Shown: piece by piece, positions 25,825 through 36,670 of the stretch
How positions within the stretch are numbered: the first letter of the stretch is position 1
How the letters are laid out: the number at the start of each line of letters is the position of its first letter
From: Burkholderia sp.
Lineage (GTDB): Bacteria > Pseudomonadota > Gammaproteobacteria > Burkholderiales > Burkholderiaceae
Reading direction: 5' to 3'
DNA: 64,000 bases
Assembly (NCBI GenBank): GCA_031253835.1
Contig: JAIRVP010000043.1
Location: 124,001 to 188,000, forward strand
Notes under the pieces: model-generated
The model's input: only the letters and a program-made list of their open reading frames with translations
Database searches by the model: none
Told to the model about the DNA's origin: nothing
Translations under genes and position numbers: made by a program

Positions 25825-27530
25825 CGACTCCGCCCGCGATCGTGATTCTCGGCGCGGGCGCGCTCGACACCGCGCGACGCATCCAGGCGCGCTACCCGGG
25901 CGCCGGCGTGCACGGCCTCGCGTCGCGCGTCGATGCCGACGTGCCGTTCGACGAACTCGGCGCGCACCTGCGCGAACTCTATGCGCGCGGCCTGCCGATC
26001 GTCGCGCTGTGCGCGGCCGGCATCGTGATCCGCTGCCTCGCGCCCGCGCTCGCCGACAAGGGCGTCGAGCCGCCCGTGCTCGCGGTTGCGGAAGACGGCT
26101 CGGCCGTCGTGCCGCTGCTCGGCGGGCTGACGGGCGTCAACCTGATCGCGCGCGAAATCGCCGAATGCGTCGGTGTCGCGCCGGCCATCACGACCAGCGG
26201 TGAATTGCGCTTCGGCGCCTGCGTGCTCAATCCGCCCGACGGCTATGCGCTGGCCGATCTCGCGCAGGGCAAGCGCTTCGTGTCCGACCTGCTCGCGGGG
26301 GCATCGACGCGCGTCGACGGCGCGGCGGCGTGGCTCGACGATGTCGCGCTGCCGCGCGACGACGCGGCCGCGCATGCGATCCGCGTGACGCCCGACGCAT
26401 GGCGCGGCACGCGCGACGAGCTCGTGATCCATCCGCGCAGCGTGGTGGTCGGTGTCGCAGCCGATGCATTGCATGCGGACGAAGCGCTCGCCGTGCGTAT
26501 CGACGCAGCGCTCGACGCACACGGTCTCGCACGGCTGGCACTCGCGGCCATCGTCGCGCCGGCATCGGCGATCGGCGCACCCGTACTGGAGGAAGCGGCG
26601 CAAGCGCTCGACGTGCCGCTGCGTTTCGTCGATGCCGGCCGCGACGCGCCAGCCGATGCGGCGACGCTGCTTGGCCGCGCGTTGCGCGTCGCACACACGC
26701 TGCGCCCGGCATCGAACGGCCTCGCATGCGCAGTGGCGTCGCATCCGGTCGATCCCGCCACGCTCGGCCGTGCGCGCGGCCGTCTGACCGTGCTCGGCCT
26801 CGGCCCGGGCGGCGCCGCGTGGCTCACGCCGGCCGCGCGCACCGCGCTCGCGGAAGCGACCGACATCCTCGGCTATACGACCTACGTGAACATGGCCGGC
26901 CCGTTCCGCGGCGACCAGCGCGTGCACGGCACCGACAATCGCGAGGAAATGCAGCGCGCGCGCCATGCGTTCGAACTGGCGGCCGAAGGCCGGCGCGTCG
27001 CGGTCGTGTCGTCGGGCGACCCCGGCGTGTTCGCGATGGCCGCGGCCGTGCTCGAGGCGCTCGACGAGGCACGCGACCCGCAGTGGGCCGCGGTCGACCT
27101 GCGCGTGGAGCCCGGCATCTCGGCGTCGCTCGCGACGGCAGCGCAGGCCGGTGCGCCGCTCGGTCACGACTTCTGCGCGATTTCGCTGTCGGACAACCTG
27201 AAGCCGTGGGACGTGATCGAGACGCGCCTGCGGCATGCGGCGCAAGCCGATCTCGTGATGGCGTTCTACAACCCGATCTCGCGTGCGCGGCCGTGGCAGC
27301 TCGACCGTGCGCTCGACATCGTGCGCGCGCACCGTGCGGCCGACACGGTGGTCGTGCTCGGCCGCGACATCGGCCGGCCGGGTGCAACACTGACGACGAC
27401 GACACTCGGTGCACTGCGCGGCGACCAGGTCGACATGCGGACGATGGTGATCGTCGGCTCGTCGACGACGCGGCGCTTCGCGATCGGCAACGCGCGCGAA
27501 TGGGTCTATACGCCGCGCTGGTATCGCTGA
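25812..27530 (+). CDS. cobJ: CbiG-CobJ fusion (cobalt-precorrin-5A hydrolase domain plus precorrin-3B C17-methyltransferase)
   Basis: A 572-aa two-enzyme protein. Residues 1 to about 325 are CbiG-like (Ala-Leu-Cys-Ala-Ala-Gly-Ile-Val, Leu-Leu-Gly-Gly-Leu-Thr-Gly-Val-Asn, and a C-terminal CbiG/CobE-like lobe). From about residue 328 there is a CobJ methylase (Leu-Gly-Leu-Gly-Pro-Gly-Gly, Ser-Ser-Gly-Asp-Pro-Gly-Val-Phe, Phe-Tyr-Asn-Pro-Ile-Ser). CobJ performs C17 methylation and ring contraction; CbiG opens the lactone in the cobalt-first route. The start at 25812 has GGGGGA upstream; an ATG at 25821 forms ATGA with the cobI stop. Confidence 0.92.
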   Translation: MARMTTPPAIVILGAGALDTARRIQARYPGAGVHGLASRVDADVPFDELGAHLRELYARGLPIVALCAAGIVIRCLAPALADKGVEPPVLAVAEDGSAVVPLLGGLTGVNLIAREIAECVGVAPAITTSGELRFGACVLNPPDGYALADLAQGKRFVSDLLAGASTRVDGAAAWLDDVALPRDDAAAHAIRVTPDAWRGTRDELVIHPRSVVVGVAADALHADEALAVRIDAALDAHGLARLALAAIVAPASAIGAPVLEEAAQALDVPLRFVDAGRDAPADAATLLGRALRVAHTLRPASNGLACAVASHPVDPATLGRARGRLTVLGLGPGGAAWLTPAARTALAEATDILGYTTYVNMAGPFRGDQRVHGTDNREEMQRARHAFELAAEGRRVAVVSSGDPGVFAMAAAVLEALDEARDPQWAAVDLRVEPGISASLATAAQAGAPLGHDFCAISLSDNLKPWDVIETRLRHAAQADLVMAFYNPISRARPWQLDRALDIVRAHRAADTVVVLGRDIGRPGATLTTTTLGALRGDQVDMRTMVIVGSSTTRRFAIGNAREWVYTPRWYR

Positions 27531-27536
27531 TCGAGA

Positions 27537-28742
27537 CTAGCGCGTGAGCGTGCCGTCGCGCACGCCGGCATGCGCGATGCCGGCCGTGCCGCCGGTGCGC
27601 CAGAACCGGTACACGAGCATGCCGACGATGGCCTGCGCGACGACCACGAAGGCGACGCAGCCGGCCCATCCCCACCGATGCCAGCCCGGCACCGGCAGGA
27701 TCGAGCCGAGACTGCCGCCGAAGTAATAGCAGGACAGGTAGATGCCGATCGCCGTCGAGCGCGCGCTCGACGCCGCCTGCGAGATGAACGTGTTGGCCGA
27801 CGCCTGTTCGACGAACACGGCGGTGGAACTCAGCGCGAGGCCGGCGAGGATCACCGGCACGCTGTCCGACAGCGTCAGCAACGCCCCGCCGATCGCGAGC
27901 GCGGCCGCCGCGAGCCCCGGTGCGCGCGGGCCGCGATGCCGCGCGAGGCGCCCGGCCAGCGGCGTCACGACCACCGCGACCAGGAACACCGCATAGATCG
28001 CACCGATCCCGACCGTGCCGAAGCCGAACGGTGCACGCGCGAGCCGCAGGCCGACGAACGTGAATGTCGCGACCTGCGACGCGAGCACGCAGGCGCCGAT
28101 CGCGAACGACGCGAGCAGCGGGCCGCGCGTGACGATGCGCCACGACGGCCCCGCATTCGCATCGCTGCCGGCCGCCCGCCGCGCGATCGCACCGGACGCC
28201 GGCAGGCTCGCGTAAATCGCGACGCCCGTGACGAGACACAGCGCGGCGACGACATCGAGCGCATGGCGCCAGCCCCACATCGACGTCAGCAGGTTCGTGA
28301 CGAAGCGGCCGGCGAACCCGCCGAGCGTCGTGCCGGCGACGAACAGCGCGCTGATCTCGGCCGACGTGCCGTGATCGAAGCGTTCGCCGATATAGGCGAT
28401 CGACAGGGCAAAGATGAACGGCATGACCAGCCCGGCCGCAAAGCGCGCACCCAGAAACGACGCGAAACCGGCCGCATGCGCGGACCACACGACCGGCAGC
28501 GCGACGGCCACCGCCGCCAGCGAGATCGCGACGCGCCGCTCGATGCGCGCGGCCAGCACGCCGACGAACGGCGCGATAATGGCGACGGCCGTCGTGGTCG
28601 CGCTCACGCCCTGCCCCGCGCGCTCCGCGCTGACGCCGAAGGCCGCCGCGAGTTCGTGCAGGATGCCCTGCGTCGAATAGAGATTGAGAAACGCGGCGAA
28701 GCCGCAGAGAAAGAACGCGATGCGCGTGGTCCTGTCGTTCAT
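27537..28742 (-). CDS. MFS transporter, YnfM-like
   Basis: A 401-aa transporter with about twelve helices. It begins Met-Asn-Asp-Arg-Thr-Thr-Arg, then the first membrane helix with Phe-Leu-Asn-Leu-Tyr-Ser-Thr-Gln-Gly, a pattern of the YnfM efflux group. It ends six bases from cobJ, convergent, with no room for a separate terminator. It is divergent from a LysR gene, the usual arrangement for a regulator and its target. Confidence 0.87.
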   Translation of the reverse strand: MNDRTTRIAFFLCGFAAFLNLYSTQGILHELAAAFGVSAERAGQGVSATTTAVAIIAPFVGVLAARIERRVAISLAAVAVALPVVWSAHAAGFASFLGARFAAGLVMPFIFALSIAYIGERFDHGTSAEISALFVAGTTLGGFAGRFVTNLLTSMWGWRHALDVVAALCLVTGVAIYASLPASGAIARRAAGSDANAGPSWRIVTRGPLLASFAIGACVLASQVATFTFVGLRLARAPFGFGTVGIGAIYAVFLVAVVVTPLAGRLARHRGPRAPGLAAAALAIGGALLTLSDSVPVILAGLALSSTAVFVEQASANTFISQAASSARSTAIGIYLSCYYFGGSLGSILPVPGWHRWGWAGCVAFVVVAQAIVGMLVYRFWRTGGTAGIAHAGVRDGTLTR

Positions 28743-28836
28743 CGGAAATGGCTGAGCGTCGATGCCGACAGTCTGACGGGCGCGCCGCGCGCACGCCAAT
28801 ACCGTTTTCACCGCCATTGATACCGGAACGACAACA

Positions 28837-29739
28837 ATGCTCGACCTGCGCCGCCTCCGCTATTTCGTGGTCGTCGCCGACGAACTGCACTTCGGCCGCG
28901 CGGCATTGCGCCTGCGCGTCGCGCAGCCGCCGCTGACGCGCCATATCGCCGCGCTGGAGAGCGAACTCGGCGTCCGGCTGTTCGAGCGGTCGACACGCGC
29001 GGTGCGGCTCACGCCGGAGGGCGAGCTGTTCCTCGAACATGCGCGCAACGTCGTCAGCGCGGCCGCCGAAGCCGAGGCGAGTGCGCGCAAGATCGCGCAG
29101 GGCATCGCCGGGCGCATCGTGATCGGCTACGCGAGCTCGATCCCGATGTCCGACACGTTCCCGGACGTGATCCGCGCCGCGAGCCGCACGATGCCCGACG
29201 TCGAGCTCGCGTTCCGCGAAGCGGCGACCGCCAGCCAGCGCCAGCAGATCGCCGACGGCGCGATGGACGTCGGCTTCGGCTGGGCGTGGAACGGTGCGCC
29301 CGGTGTGCCGGTCGCGTCGCTCGTCGTGTCGCGTGAACCGCTCGTCGCGGCCGTGCCGGCCGGCAATCCGCTCGCGGGGCGTGCGGGCCTCGACGTCGCG
29401 GAACTGGCCGGTGAAACCTTCGTGACCTTTCCACCCGGTTACGGTTCGGCGTTGACCGCCGCGCTGGACGACCTGTGCGCGCAAGCCGGATTCGCACCGC
29501 GGATCGGGGCGACCGCCGCGCAGATCGCGACGCTCGTGTCGCTGGTGGCCGCCGAACGCGGGATCGCGATCGTGCCGGGCTTCACCGCGACGCTGCAGCG
29601 CCCGGGCGTCGTCTACGTGCCGCTCGCCGGCACGCGCGCAGTCGAGCAGATCGTGTCGTGGCACGAGCCGTTTTCGTCGGCATGCGTCGAGCGTTTCGTC
29701 GCGTTGGCACGCTCGCTGGCGCAGCCTGCATCGGCATAA
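28837..29739 (+). CDS. LysR-family transcriptional regulator
   Basis: A 300-aa LTTR. The winged helix-turn-helix at the N terminus reads Leu-Arg-Tyr-Phe-Val-Val-Val-Ala-Asp-Glu...Leu-Thr-Arg-His-Ile-Ala-Ala-Leu-Glu, followed by the periplasmic-binding-like effector domain. The intergenic region with the MFS gene (28743-28836) holds a repeated ATACCG (28799 and 28820), a possible binding half-site. It probably controls the divergent transporter. Confidence 0.92.
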   Translation: MLDLRRLRYFVVVADELHFGRAALRLRVAQPPLTRHIAALESELGVRLFERSTRAVRLTPEGELFLEHARNVVSAAAEAEASARKIAQGIAGRIVIGYASSIPMSDTFPDVIRAASRTMPDVELAFREAATASQRQQIADGAMDVGFGWAWNGAPGVPVASLVVSREPLVAAVPAGNPLAGRAGLDVAELAGETFVTFPPGYGSALTAALDDLCAQAGFAPRIGATAAQIATLVSLVAAERGIAIVPGFTATLQRPGVVYVPLAGTRAVEQIVSWHEPFSSACVERFVALARSLAQPASA

Positions 29740-29978
29740 GCGGCGCGTATCGCGGGACGGGCGTCGATCGGAAAACTCACCCGCCCCGTGCGTTGCGCAA
29801 CGGTGTCGAATCGGCAAGATCGTTACGTATCGGGAATCAAATAACAAAAAGAACACCTAACCATTCACTATTCGACGCGAATCCTCCAAGATGGGCACGC
29901 CGCCGGCCGGGCATGCCCGGTCGCCCGACCGGCGGCGATACGCGGGCCAGCGTATCCCTCTTCCACTTGGAGAACACA

Positions 29979-31334
29979 ATGAACAACAATGTGTTGCCGC
30001 GTTTCATCCCGCGTGCACTTGCCGCGGGTTGCCTGCTTGCCGTGGCGAGCGTGTCCCAGGGCGCCGGCGTCTATGCGCCGTTCGTCGACGTGACGCTCTA
30101 TCCGACGCCGCTCGTCGACCAGATCGGCGTCCGGCAAGGCATCCAGCAATTCACGCTCGCGTTCGTGGTCGCGGGCAACGGCTGCGTGCCGTCGTGGGGC
30201 GGCGTGCAGCCGATCGGCAACGGCGCGAGCGGCGGCCTCCTGACCGCGCTGTCGACATCGATCGCGAGCTACCGCGCGAAAGGCGGCGAAGTCGCCGTGT
30301 CGTTCGGCGGGGCGAACGGCACGCCGCTGATGCAGGCATGCTCGACCGTTCCCGCGCTGAAGACGGCCTACCAGACCGTGATCGACACGTACGGCCTCAC
30401 GCATCTCGACTTCGACATCGAAGGTGCATCGCAGCAGGACACGGCCGCGGTCGCGCGCAACTTCCAGGCCGTCGCGCAACTGCAGTCCGACTATGCGGCG
30501 AAGGGCAAGCCGCTGCACGTCACGCTGACGCTGCCGACGATGCCGACCGGGCTCACACAGGACGGCCTGAACGTCGTCAACGCGGCGATTTCGAACCGGG
30601 CCGCATTCGATGCGGTGAACGTGATGGCGATGGACTACGGCCCCGCGAACATCGACATGGGCGCTGCCGCGATCAGCGCCGCGCAGGCGCTGTATTCGCA
30701 GCTCGACACGGCGTTCAAGTCGGCCGGCCAGCCGAAGACCAACGCGCAGCTCTGGCAGATGGTCGGCGTCACGCCGATGATCGGCGTGAACGACGTGCAG
30801 GGCGAAACCTTCACGCTCGCGAACGCGCAAAGCGTGCTGAATGCGGCGATCGCCAACGGCTACGGTTTCTTCGGCAACTGGTCGGTCGGCCGCGACCAGG
30901 CGTGCCCGTCGGGTGGCACGTATGCGTCGCCGACCTGCTCGGGCGTCGCGCAGCAGCCGTACGCGTTCGCGACGATCTTCAAGCAGCTCGACGGCAAATG
31001 GGGCGCCGGCGTCACGCAGGACCCGAACTACGGCGGCGGCTCGGACGGCGGCACGCCGCAGCCGGGTGCACCGTGGGCGGCCGGCCAGGTCTACACGGCC
31101 GGCGCGACGGTCACCTACCAGGGCACGACGTACCAGGCGCAATGGTGGACGCAGGGCGACGTGCCCGGCCAGGCGGCCGTGTGGAAGCCGGTCGGCGGCG
31201 GCTCGCCGGTGTGGTCCGCGACGACCGCCTACCAGGGCGGCACGTGCGTGATGTACCAGGGCGCGAAGTACTGCGCGAAATGGTGGACGCAGGGCGACAA
31301 CCCGGGTGCCGGTGGCGTGTGGGTGAAGTCGTGA
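29979..31334 (+). CDS. Secreted GH18 chitinase with two C-terminal chitin-binding domains
   Basis: A 451-aa exported enzyme that cleaves chitin. The signal peptide is about 29 residues (Ala-Ser-Val-Ser-Gln-Gly-Ala). The catalytic domain has the GH18 signature His-Leu-Asp-Phe-Asp-Ile-Glu (DxDxE), with the Glu as acid/base, and Met-Ala-Met-Asp-Tyr. After a Gly/Ser/Pro linker near residue 350, two CBM5/12 modules follow, each with aromatic Trp-Trp-Thr-Gln-Gly-Asp. GGAG lies seven bases before the ATG. It is a single gene; the 240-bp AT-richer upstream region probably holds its promoter. Confidence 0.93.
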   Translation: MNNNVLPRFIPRALAAGCLLAVASVSQGAGVYAPFVDVTLYPTPLVDQIGVRQGIQQFTLAFVVAGNGCVPSWGGVQPIGNGASGGLLTALSTSIASYRAKGGEVAVSFGGANGTPLMQACSTVPALKTAYQTVIDTYGLTHLDFDIEGASQQDTAAVARNFQAVAQLQSDYAAKGKPLHVTLTLPTMPTGLTQDGLNVVNAAISNRAAFDAVNVMAMDYGPANIDMGAAAISAAQALYSQLDTAFKSAGQPKTNAQLWQMVGVTPMIGVNDVQGETFTLANAQSVLNAAIANGYGFFGNWSVGRDQACPSGGTYASPTCSGVAQQPYAFATIFKQLDGKWGAGVTQDPNYGGGSDGGTPQPGAPWAAGQVYTAGATVTYQGTTYQAQWWTQGDVPGQAAVWKPVGGGSPVWSATTAYQGGTCVMYQGAKYCAKWWTQGDNPGAGGVWVKS

Positions 31335-31362
31335 CGTTGCGACGCGCTCGCGCGTGACGCGC

Positions 31363-31412
31363 GGCGGGTCGCTGCCGGCGCGGCAGGATCGCGCGCCGGC
31401 AAGCGGCCCGCC
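31363..31412. terminator. Hairpin between convergent chitinase and iclR genes
   Basis: GGCGGGTCGCTGCCGGCGC (31363-31381) pairs imperfectly with 31393-31412 (GCGCCGGCAAGCGGCCCGCC) over about 19 bp around a short loop. It lies exactly between the two stop codons. No T run is present. Confidence 0.45.
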
Positions 31413-32156
31413 CTACCCGCGCGCGTGCTCGGCCAGCAGCCGCGCCTTCGCGTCGACGAGCAGCGCCGCGTGCGTGTCGCGATGCTGGCGGATCCGCTCG
31501 GTCGGCCCGACGACCGACAGCCCGTACCAGTCGCCGTCGAGTGTCAGCGCGACCGCGATCGCCGACAGCTCGGGCGCGCTTTCGCCGAAGTTCTCGGCCC
31601 AGCCGAGCGCGCGAAACCGCGCGGTTTGCGCGACGAGCGCCGGCAGGTCGGCCACCGTCGCATCGGTGAAGCGTTCGAACGGCAGTTGCGCGCCGAGCGC
31701 CTGCTGCGCTTCGCCGGCGAGTTCCGCGAAGATCGCCTTGCCGATCGAGTTCGCGTGCAGCGGACGCAGCTCGCCCGGCTGGCGCGTATAGCGGATCGCC
31801 TGCTCGGACTCGACGACGTCGAGGTAGGTGACCGACACGCCCTGGATCTTGCCGAGCACGGCCGTCTCGCGGCTCGCGTCGCGCAGCGCGACGAGGTGCG
31901 GATGCACGATATCGACGACGGGATCGGTCGCGTCGATCGCCGTGGCGATCGTCTGCAGGCGCCGCGTCGGGTAGTAGCCGCCGCGCTTGCGCACTTCGTA
32001 CAGATAGCCGCGGCTCACGAGCGTGCGCGCCATCGCGAGGCAGCTCGACGGCGGCACATCGAGCAGGCGCGCGAGTTCGGCGAGCGGCAGCGGCCGCCGT
32101 TCGGCGGCGAACAGCTCGAACAGGTCGAGCGTGCGGGCAACGAGTTTGACGTCCAT
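31413..32156 (-). CDS. IclR-family transcriptional regulator
   Basis: A 247-aa regulator. The N-terminal winged helix contains Leu-Pro-Leu-Ala-Glu-Leu-Ala-Arg-Leu-Leu-Asp-Val-Pro-Pro-Ser-Ser. The C-terminal effector domain has the IclR pattern Leu-His-Ala-Asn-Ser-Ile-Gly-Lys-Ala-Ile and Ile-Ala-Val-Ala-Leu. It is the last gene of a leftward run with acyl-CoA dehydrogenase, symporter and CoA transferase, so it probably senses a substrate or CoA intermediate of that pathway. Confidence 0.9.
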   Translation of the reverse strand: MDVKLVARTLDLFELFAAERRPLPLAELARLLDVPPSSCLAMARTLVSRGYLYEVRKRGGYYPTRRLQTIATAIDATDPVVDIVHPHLVALRDASRETAVLGKIQGVSVTYLDVVESEQAIRYTRQPGELRPLHANSIGKAIFAELAGEAQQALGAQLPFERFTDATVADLPALVAQTARFRALGWAENFGESAPELSAIAVALTLDGDWYGLSVVGPTERIRQHRDTHAALLVDAKARLLAEHARG

Positions 32157-32209
32157 GACGAGCGCTTGAATCGGAACGGGAAACCGCGCGCCGGGCGGGC
32201 CGCCGCGCG

Positions 32210-33376
32210 TCAGTACGACTTCGGCAGCCCGAGCACCTTCTCCGCGATGTAGCACAGGATCAGTTGCGGACTCACGGGCGCGAGCCTCGGAATCATACAC
32301 TCGCGCAGGTAGCGCTCGACATGGTATTCCTTCGCGTAGCCCATCCCGCCGAGCGTCGCGACCGCCGTCTGGCACGCCTGGAACGCGGCTTCCGCGCCGA
32401 GGTATTTCGCCGCGTTCGCCTCCGCGCCGCACGACTGCCCCGCGTCGTAGCGCGTCGCGGCCTTCATCACCATCAGCCACGCAGCCTCGAGCTGCATCCA
32501 CGCCTGCGCGAGCGGATGCTGGATCGACTGGTTCTGCCCGATCGGCCGGCCGAACACGACGCGCTCGCACGCATACTGCGTCGCGCGGCGCAGCGCGGCC
32601 TGCCCGAGCCCGATCGCCTCCGCCGCGATCAGGATCCGCTCGGGGTTCAGCCCGTGCAGCAGGTAGCGGAAGCCGTCGCCTTCGTTGCCGATCAGGTCGT
32701 CGCGCGGCACGCGCAGGTTGTCGATGAACAGCATGTTCGAATCGACGGCCTTGCGGCCCATCTTCTCGATCTCGCGGACCTCGACGTGCGCACGGTCGAG
32801 GTCGGTATAGAACAGGCTCAGCCCGTCGGTCGGCTTCGCGACCTCGTCGAGCGGCGTCGTGCGCGCGATGATCAGCATCTTGTTCGCGACCTGCGCGGTC
32901 GAGATCCAGATCTTGCGCCCGCTCAGCACGTAGTCGTCGCCGTCGCGGCGCGCCTGGGTGGTCAGGTGCGTGGTGTCGAGGCCCGCGTCGGGCTCCGTCA
33001 CCGCGAAGCACGCCTTGTCGCGCCCGGCGATCAGCGGCGGCAGGAAGCGCGCTTTCTGCGCGTCGTTGCCGAACACCTGCACCGGGTTCAGCCCGAAGAT
33101 GTTCATGTGCACGGCCGACGCGCCGGACAGGCCGGCGCCCGATGCGCTGATCGTGCGCATCATCAGCGCGGCCTCGGTCATCCCGAGCCCGGCGCCGCCG
33201 TGGGCCGGGTCCATCGCGATGCCGAGCCAGCCGGCGTCGGCGAGCGCCGCGTGGAAATCGGCCGGAAAGCCGCCCGCACGATCGCGTTCGAGCCAGTAGT
33301 CGTCGCCGAAGCGCTCGCAGATTTTCTCGATCGCGCTTTCGATCGCGCGCTGGTCGTCGGTCAGGTCGAACTGCAT
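32210..33376 (-). CDS. Acyl-CoA dehydrogenase
   Basis: A 388-aa FAD enzyme introducing a 2,3 double bond into an acyl-CoA. The signatures Cys-Phe-Ala-Val-Thr-Glu-Pro-Asp-Ala-Gly (FAD loop) and Gly-Arg-Lys-Ile-Trp-Ile-Ser-Thr-Ala, the C-terminal Ala-Thr-Leu-Gly-Gly-Met-Gly-Tyr-Ala and an Arg-Tyr-Leu-Arg-Glu helix are all present. It lies 37 bp after the symporter gene. The neighbouring CoA transferase suggests the substrate is a dicarboxylyl-CoA or similar, which is inference. Confidence 0.92.
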   Translation of the reverse strand: MQFDLTDDQRAIESAIEKICERFGDDYWLERDRAGGFPADFHAALADAGWLGIAMDPAHGGAGLGMTEAALMMRTISASGAGLSGASAVHMNIFGLNPVQVFGNDAQKARFLPPLIAGRDKACFAVTEPDAGLDTTHLTTQARRDGDDYVLSGRKIWISTAQVANKMLIIARTTPLDEVAKPTDGLSLFYTDLDRAHVEVREIEKMGRKAVDSNMLFIDNLRVPRDDLIGNEGDGFRYLLHGLNPERILIAAEAIGLGQAALRRATQYACERVVFGRPIGQNQSIQHPLAQAWMQLEAAWLMVMKAATRYDAGQSCGAEANAAKYLGAEAAFQACQTAVATLGGMGYAKEYHVERYLRECMIPRLAPVSPQLILCYIAEKVLGLPKSY

Positions 33377-33413
33377 GGACTGCTCTCCCGGGAAACGTGA
33401 ACGGCTCGGCCGT

Positions 33414-34715
<1,302 letters not shown>

Positions 34716-34818
34716 GATGCGTCTCCTCTTCAGCCGGTAGCGTGTCTTTCGCGCGCGAGCCGGCGTGATGTCCGAATGATGGTGTGCCGGCCCGCGCGGC
34801 CGGCGGCCGCGATGCCGG

Positions 34819-35982
34819 TCAGTCCCGGCGATCGTCGTGGTGGTTGTCGTCGTCCGCAAACACCTGCGCCGCGTGTTCGTTCAGCGCGGGCGGCGGCCGA
34901 CGGTACGTCGCCGGCGTGCGGCCGAGCTTGATCGGCGACGCGATGCCGCGATGCCGGCCCAGCTCGACCTTCATCGCCCGATGCGCGACGTGCGGGTGAT
35001 CGAGCGCCGCATCGAGCCCGAGCACCGGCGCGCACGGCACGCCGCGGCGCATCAGCTGCTCGGCGAGCGCCGCGCCGTCGTGGGCGGCCAGCGCCGTTTC
35101 GAGCAGCGCACGCAGCGCGGCGCGGTTTGCACTGCGCGCGCGGTTGTCCGCGAAGCGCGGATCGTCGAGCCAGCCGCGCGTGCCGAGCACGTCGCACAGT
35201 GCGGCGAACTGCCCGTTGTTGCCGACCGCGAGGAAGATGTCGACGCCCGCCGTCGGAAAGCTGTCGTACGGCGTGATGTTCGGATGCGCGTTGCCGGTGC
35301 GCACGGGCGCGTTGCCCGAATGGAAGAAGTTCGGTGTATGCGGATGCAGGATCGACAGCGCGCAGTCGAACAGCGTCGACTCGACGAACTGGCCGCGGCC
35401 GCTCGCATCGCGCTCGCGCAGCGCCATCAGCACGCCGAGCGCCGCGTTCAGCCCCGTGACGAGGTCGACGATCGGCACGCCCACGCGCAGCGGTGCGCCG
35501 CCCGCTTCGCCATTGACGCTCATCAGCCCCGCGAGCGCCTGCACGGCCGCGTCGTAGCCCGGCAGCCCGCCGAGCGGGCCGTCCGCGCCGAAACCCGACA
35601 CGCGGCAATAGACGAGGCGCGGGAACCGCGCATGCAGCGCATCGAAACCGAGCCCCCAGCGCTCCATCGTGCCGATCTTGAAGTTCTCGACGACGGCGTC
35701 CGCGTGTTCGAGCAGGCCGAGCAGCCGCTCGCGGTCGGCCGGCTGCGTCAGGTCGAGCGAGACGCCGAGCTTGTTGCGGTTCACGCCGAGGAAATACGAC
35801 GCGGTATCGCCGTCGAACGGCGGCCCCCAGGTCCGCGTCTCGTCGCCGGACGGCGGTTCGACCTTGATTACCTCCGCGCCGTGGTCGGCGAGGATCTGCG
35901 TCGCGTACGGGCCGCCCAGCACCCGCGACAGATCGATGATGCGCAATCCCGCCAGCGCGCCCTGCTGCTCGTGTTCCGCCAT
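34819..35982 (-). CDS. Class III CoA transferase (CaiB/BaiF family)
   Basis: A 387-aa enzyme that transfers CoA between carboxylic acids. The catalytic aspartate is Asp144 in Pro-Gly-Tyr-Asp-Ala-Ala. Other family marks are Leu-Ser-Arg-Val-Leu-Gly-Gly-Pro-Tyr near the N terminus, Gly-Ala-Glu-Val-Ile-Lys-Val-Glu-Pro and Asn-Arg-Asn-Lys-Leu. The C-terminal tail is His/Asp-rich. It is the promoter-proximal gene of the operon; a nested palindrome about 90-120 bp upstream is a likely operator. Confidence 0.92.
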   Translation of the reverse strand: MAEHEQQGALAGLRIIDLSRVLGGPYATQILADHGAEVIKVEPPSGDETRTWGPPFDGDTASYFLGVNRNKLGVSLDLTQPADRERLLGLLEHADAVVENFKIGTMERWGLGFDALHARFPRLVYCRVSGFGADGPLGGLPGYDAAVQALAGLMSVNGEAGGAPLRVGVPIVDLVTGLNAALGVLMALRERDASGRGQFVESTLFDCALSILHPHTPNFFHSGNAPVRTGNAHPNITPYDSFPTAGVDIFLAVGNNGQFAALCDVLGTRGWLDDPRFADNRARSANRAALRALLETALAAHDGAALAEQLMRRGVPCAPVLGLDAALDHPHVAHRAMKVELGRHRGIASPIKLGRTPATYRRPPPALNEHAAQVFADDDNHHDDRRD

Positions 35983-36068
35983 GCGTCCCGCTCCTGGTTC
36001 CGGTTGATCGGACTGCCGGTTCCGGCGACCGGCGCCCCTGGCGCGCAGCCTGTCCGGATTCGACGAAT

Positions 36069-36106
36069 AATTCTTGTATGTGAATTTATATTCACACCCG
36101 GGAATT
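36069..36106. promoter_or_regulatory. Nested palindrome upstream of the CoA-transferase operon
   Basis: Inner arms TGTGAAT (36079-36085) and ATTCACA (36090-36096), plus outer arms AATTC (36069-36073) and GAATT (36102-36106), share one centre at 36087.5. The AT-rich dyad stands out in a GC-rich context, in the promoter region of the leftward operon ending in iclR. It is a candidate operator for that IclR protein. Confidence 0.6.
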
Positions 36107-36260
36107 ATGTTGTCAAGCCCGGATGCACCCGGCTGCCGCGCGGATAACGTCGCCGAACGCAAGTGGGGACGACACCGAACGCGGGCCGGTTGCGGTCGCG
36201 CCCCGCCCTTCGCTAAGCTGGCGGACGACGTTCACCTGACAAAAGCAAGGCGGGATTTTC

Positions 36261-36521
36261 ATGAAACGGATGTGGCTGGCGGCCTTCGTGCTGGCGTCGA
36301 CGCTCGGCGTCGCGCACGCGCAAAACCAAACTTTCCATTTCGGCGAAGGACAGACGCAGATGCCCGCCGCGGCACCGCAGGCCGGTGCGCCCACCGCCCG
36401 GCCCGCGCCCGCGCGCCGGCACGCGACGGCGCCATCGCCGCATCACCGGCGCGCCGTTCACAAGCGCCGCCAGTCGCGCCACGCGAAGCCGACGCGCAGC
36501 GGGATCTACACGCACGCGTGA
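36261..36521 (+). CDS. Small secreted basic protein, unknown function
   Basis: An 86-aa protein with a clear signal peptide (Met-Lys-Arg-Met-Trp-Leu..., cleavage after Ala-His-Ala, residue 20). The short mature region is rich in Pro, Ala, Arg, Lys and His and probably disordered. GGCGGGA lies upstream of the ATG. I do not recognise a domain. It stands alone between divergently arranged neighbours. Confidence 0.65.
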   Translation: MKRMWLAAFVLASTLGVAHAQNQTFHFGEGQTQMPAAAPQAGAPTARPAPARRHATAPSPHHRRAVHKRRQSRHAKPTRSGIYTHA

Positions 36522-36670
36522 TGCGGCGCCCGGCACGCGGCGCCTGCACGGAACTGTCACGAACGGCCGGTAACATCCGTGCGGCTGCCTGTACGCCGTC
36601 GCGGCCTGCTGCCGGACAACCCGCCGCCGACGCGCGCTTTCTCCACGATTCAGCACCTGTTTTGCCGAAC

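Noticed and set aside
28743-28836. A firm LysR binding site between the MFS and lysR genes
   Set aside because: Only a repeated ATACCG is seen; there is no good T-N11-A dyad, so I mention it without listing it as a site.
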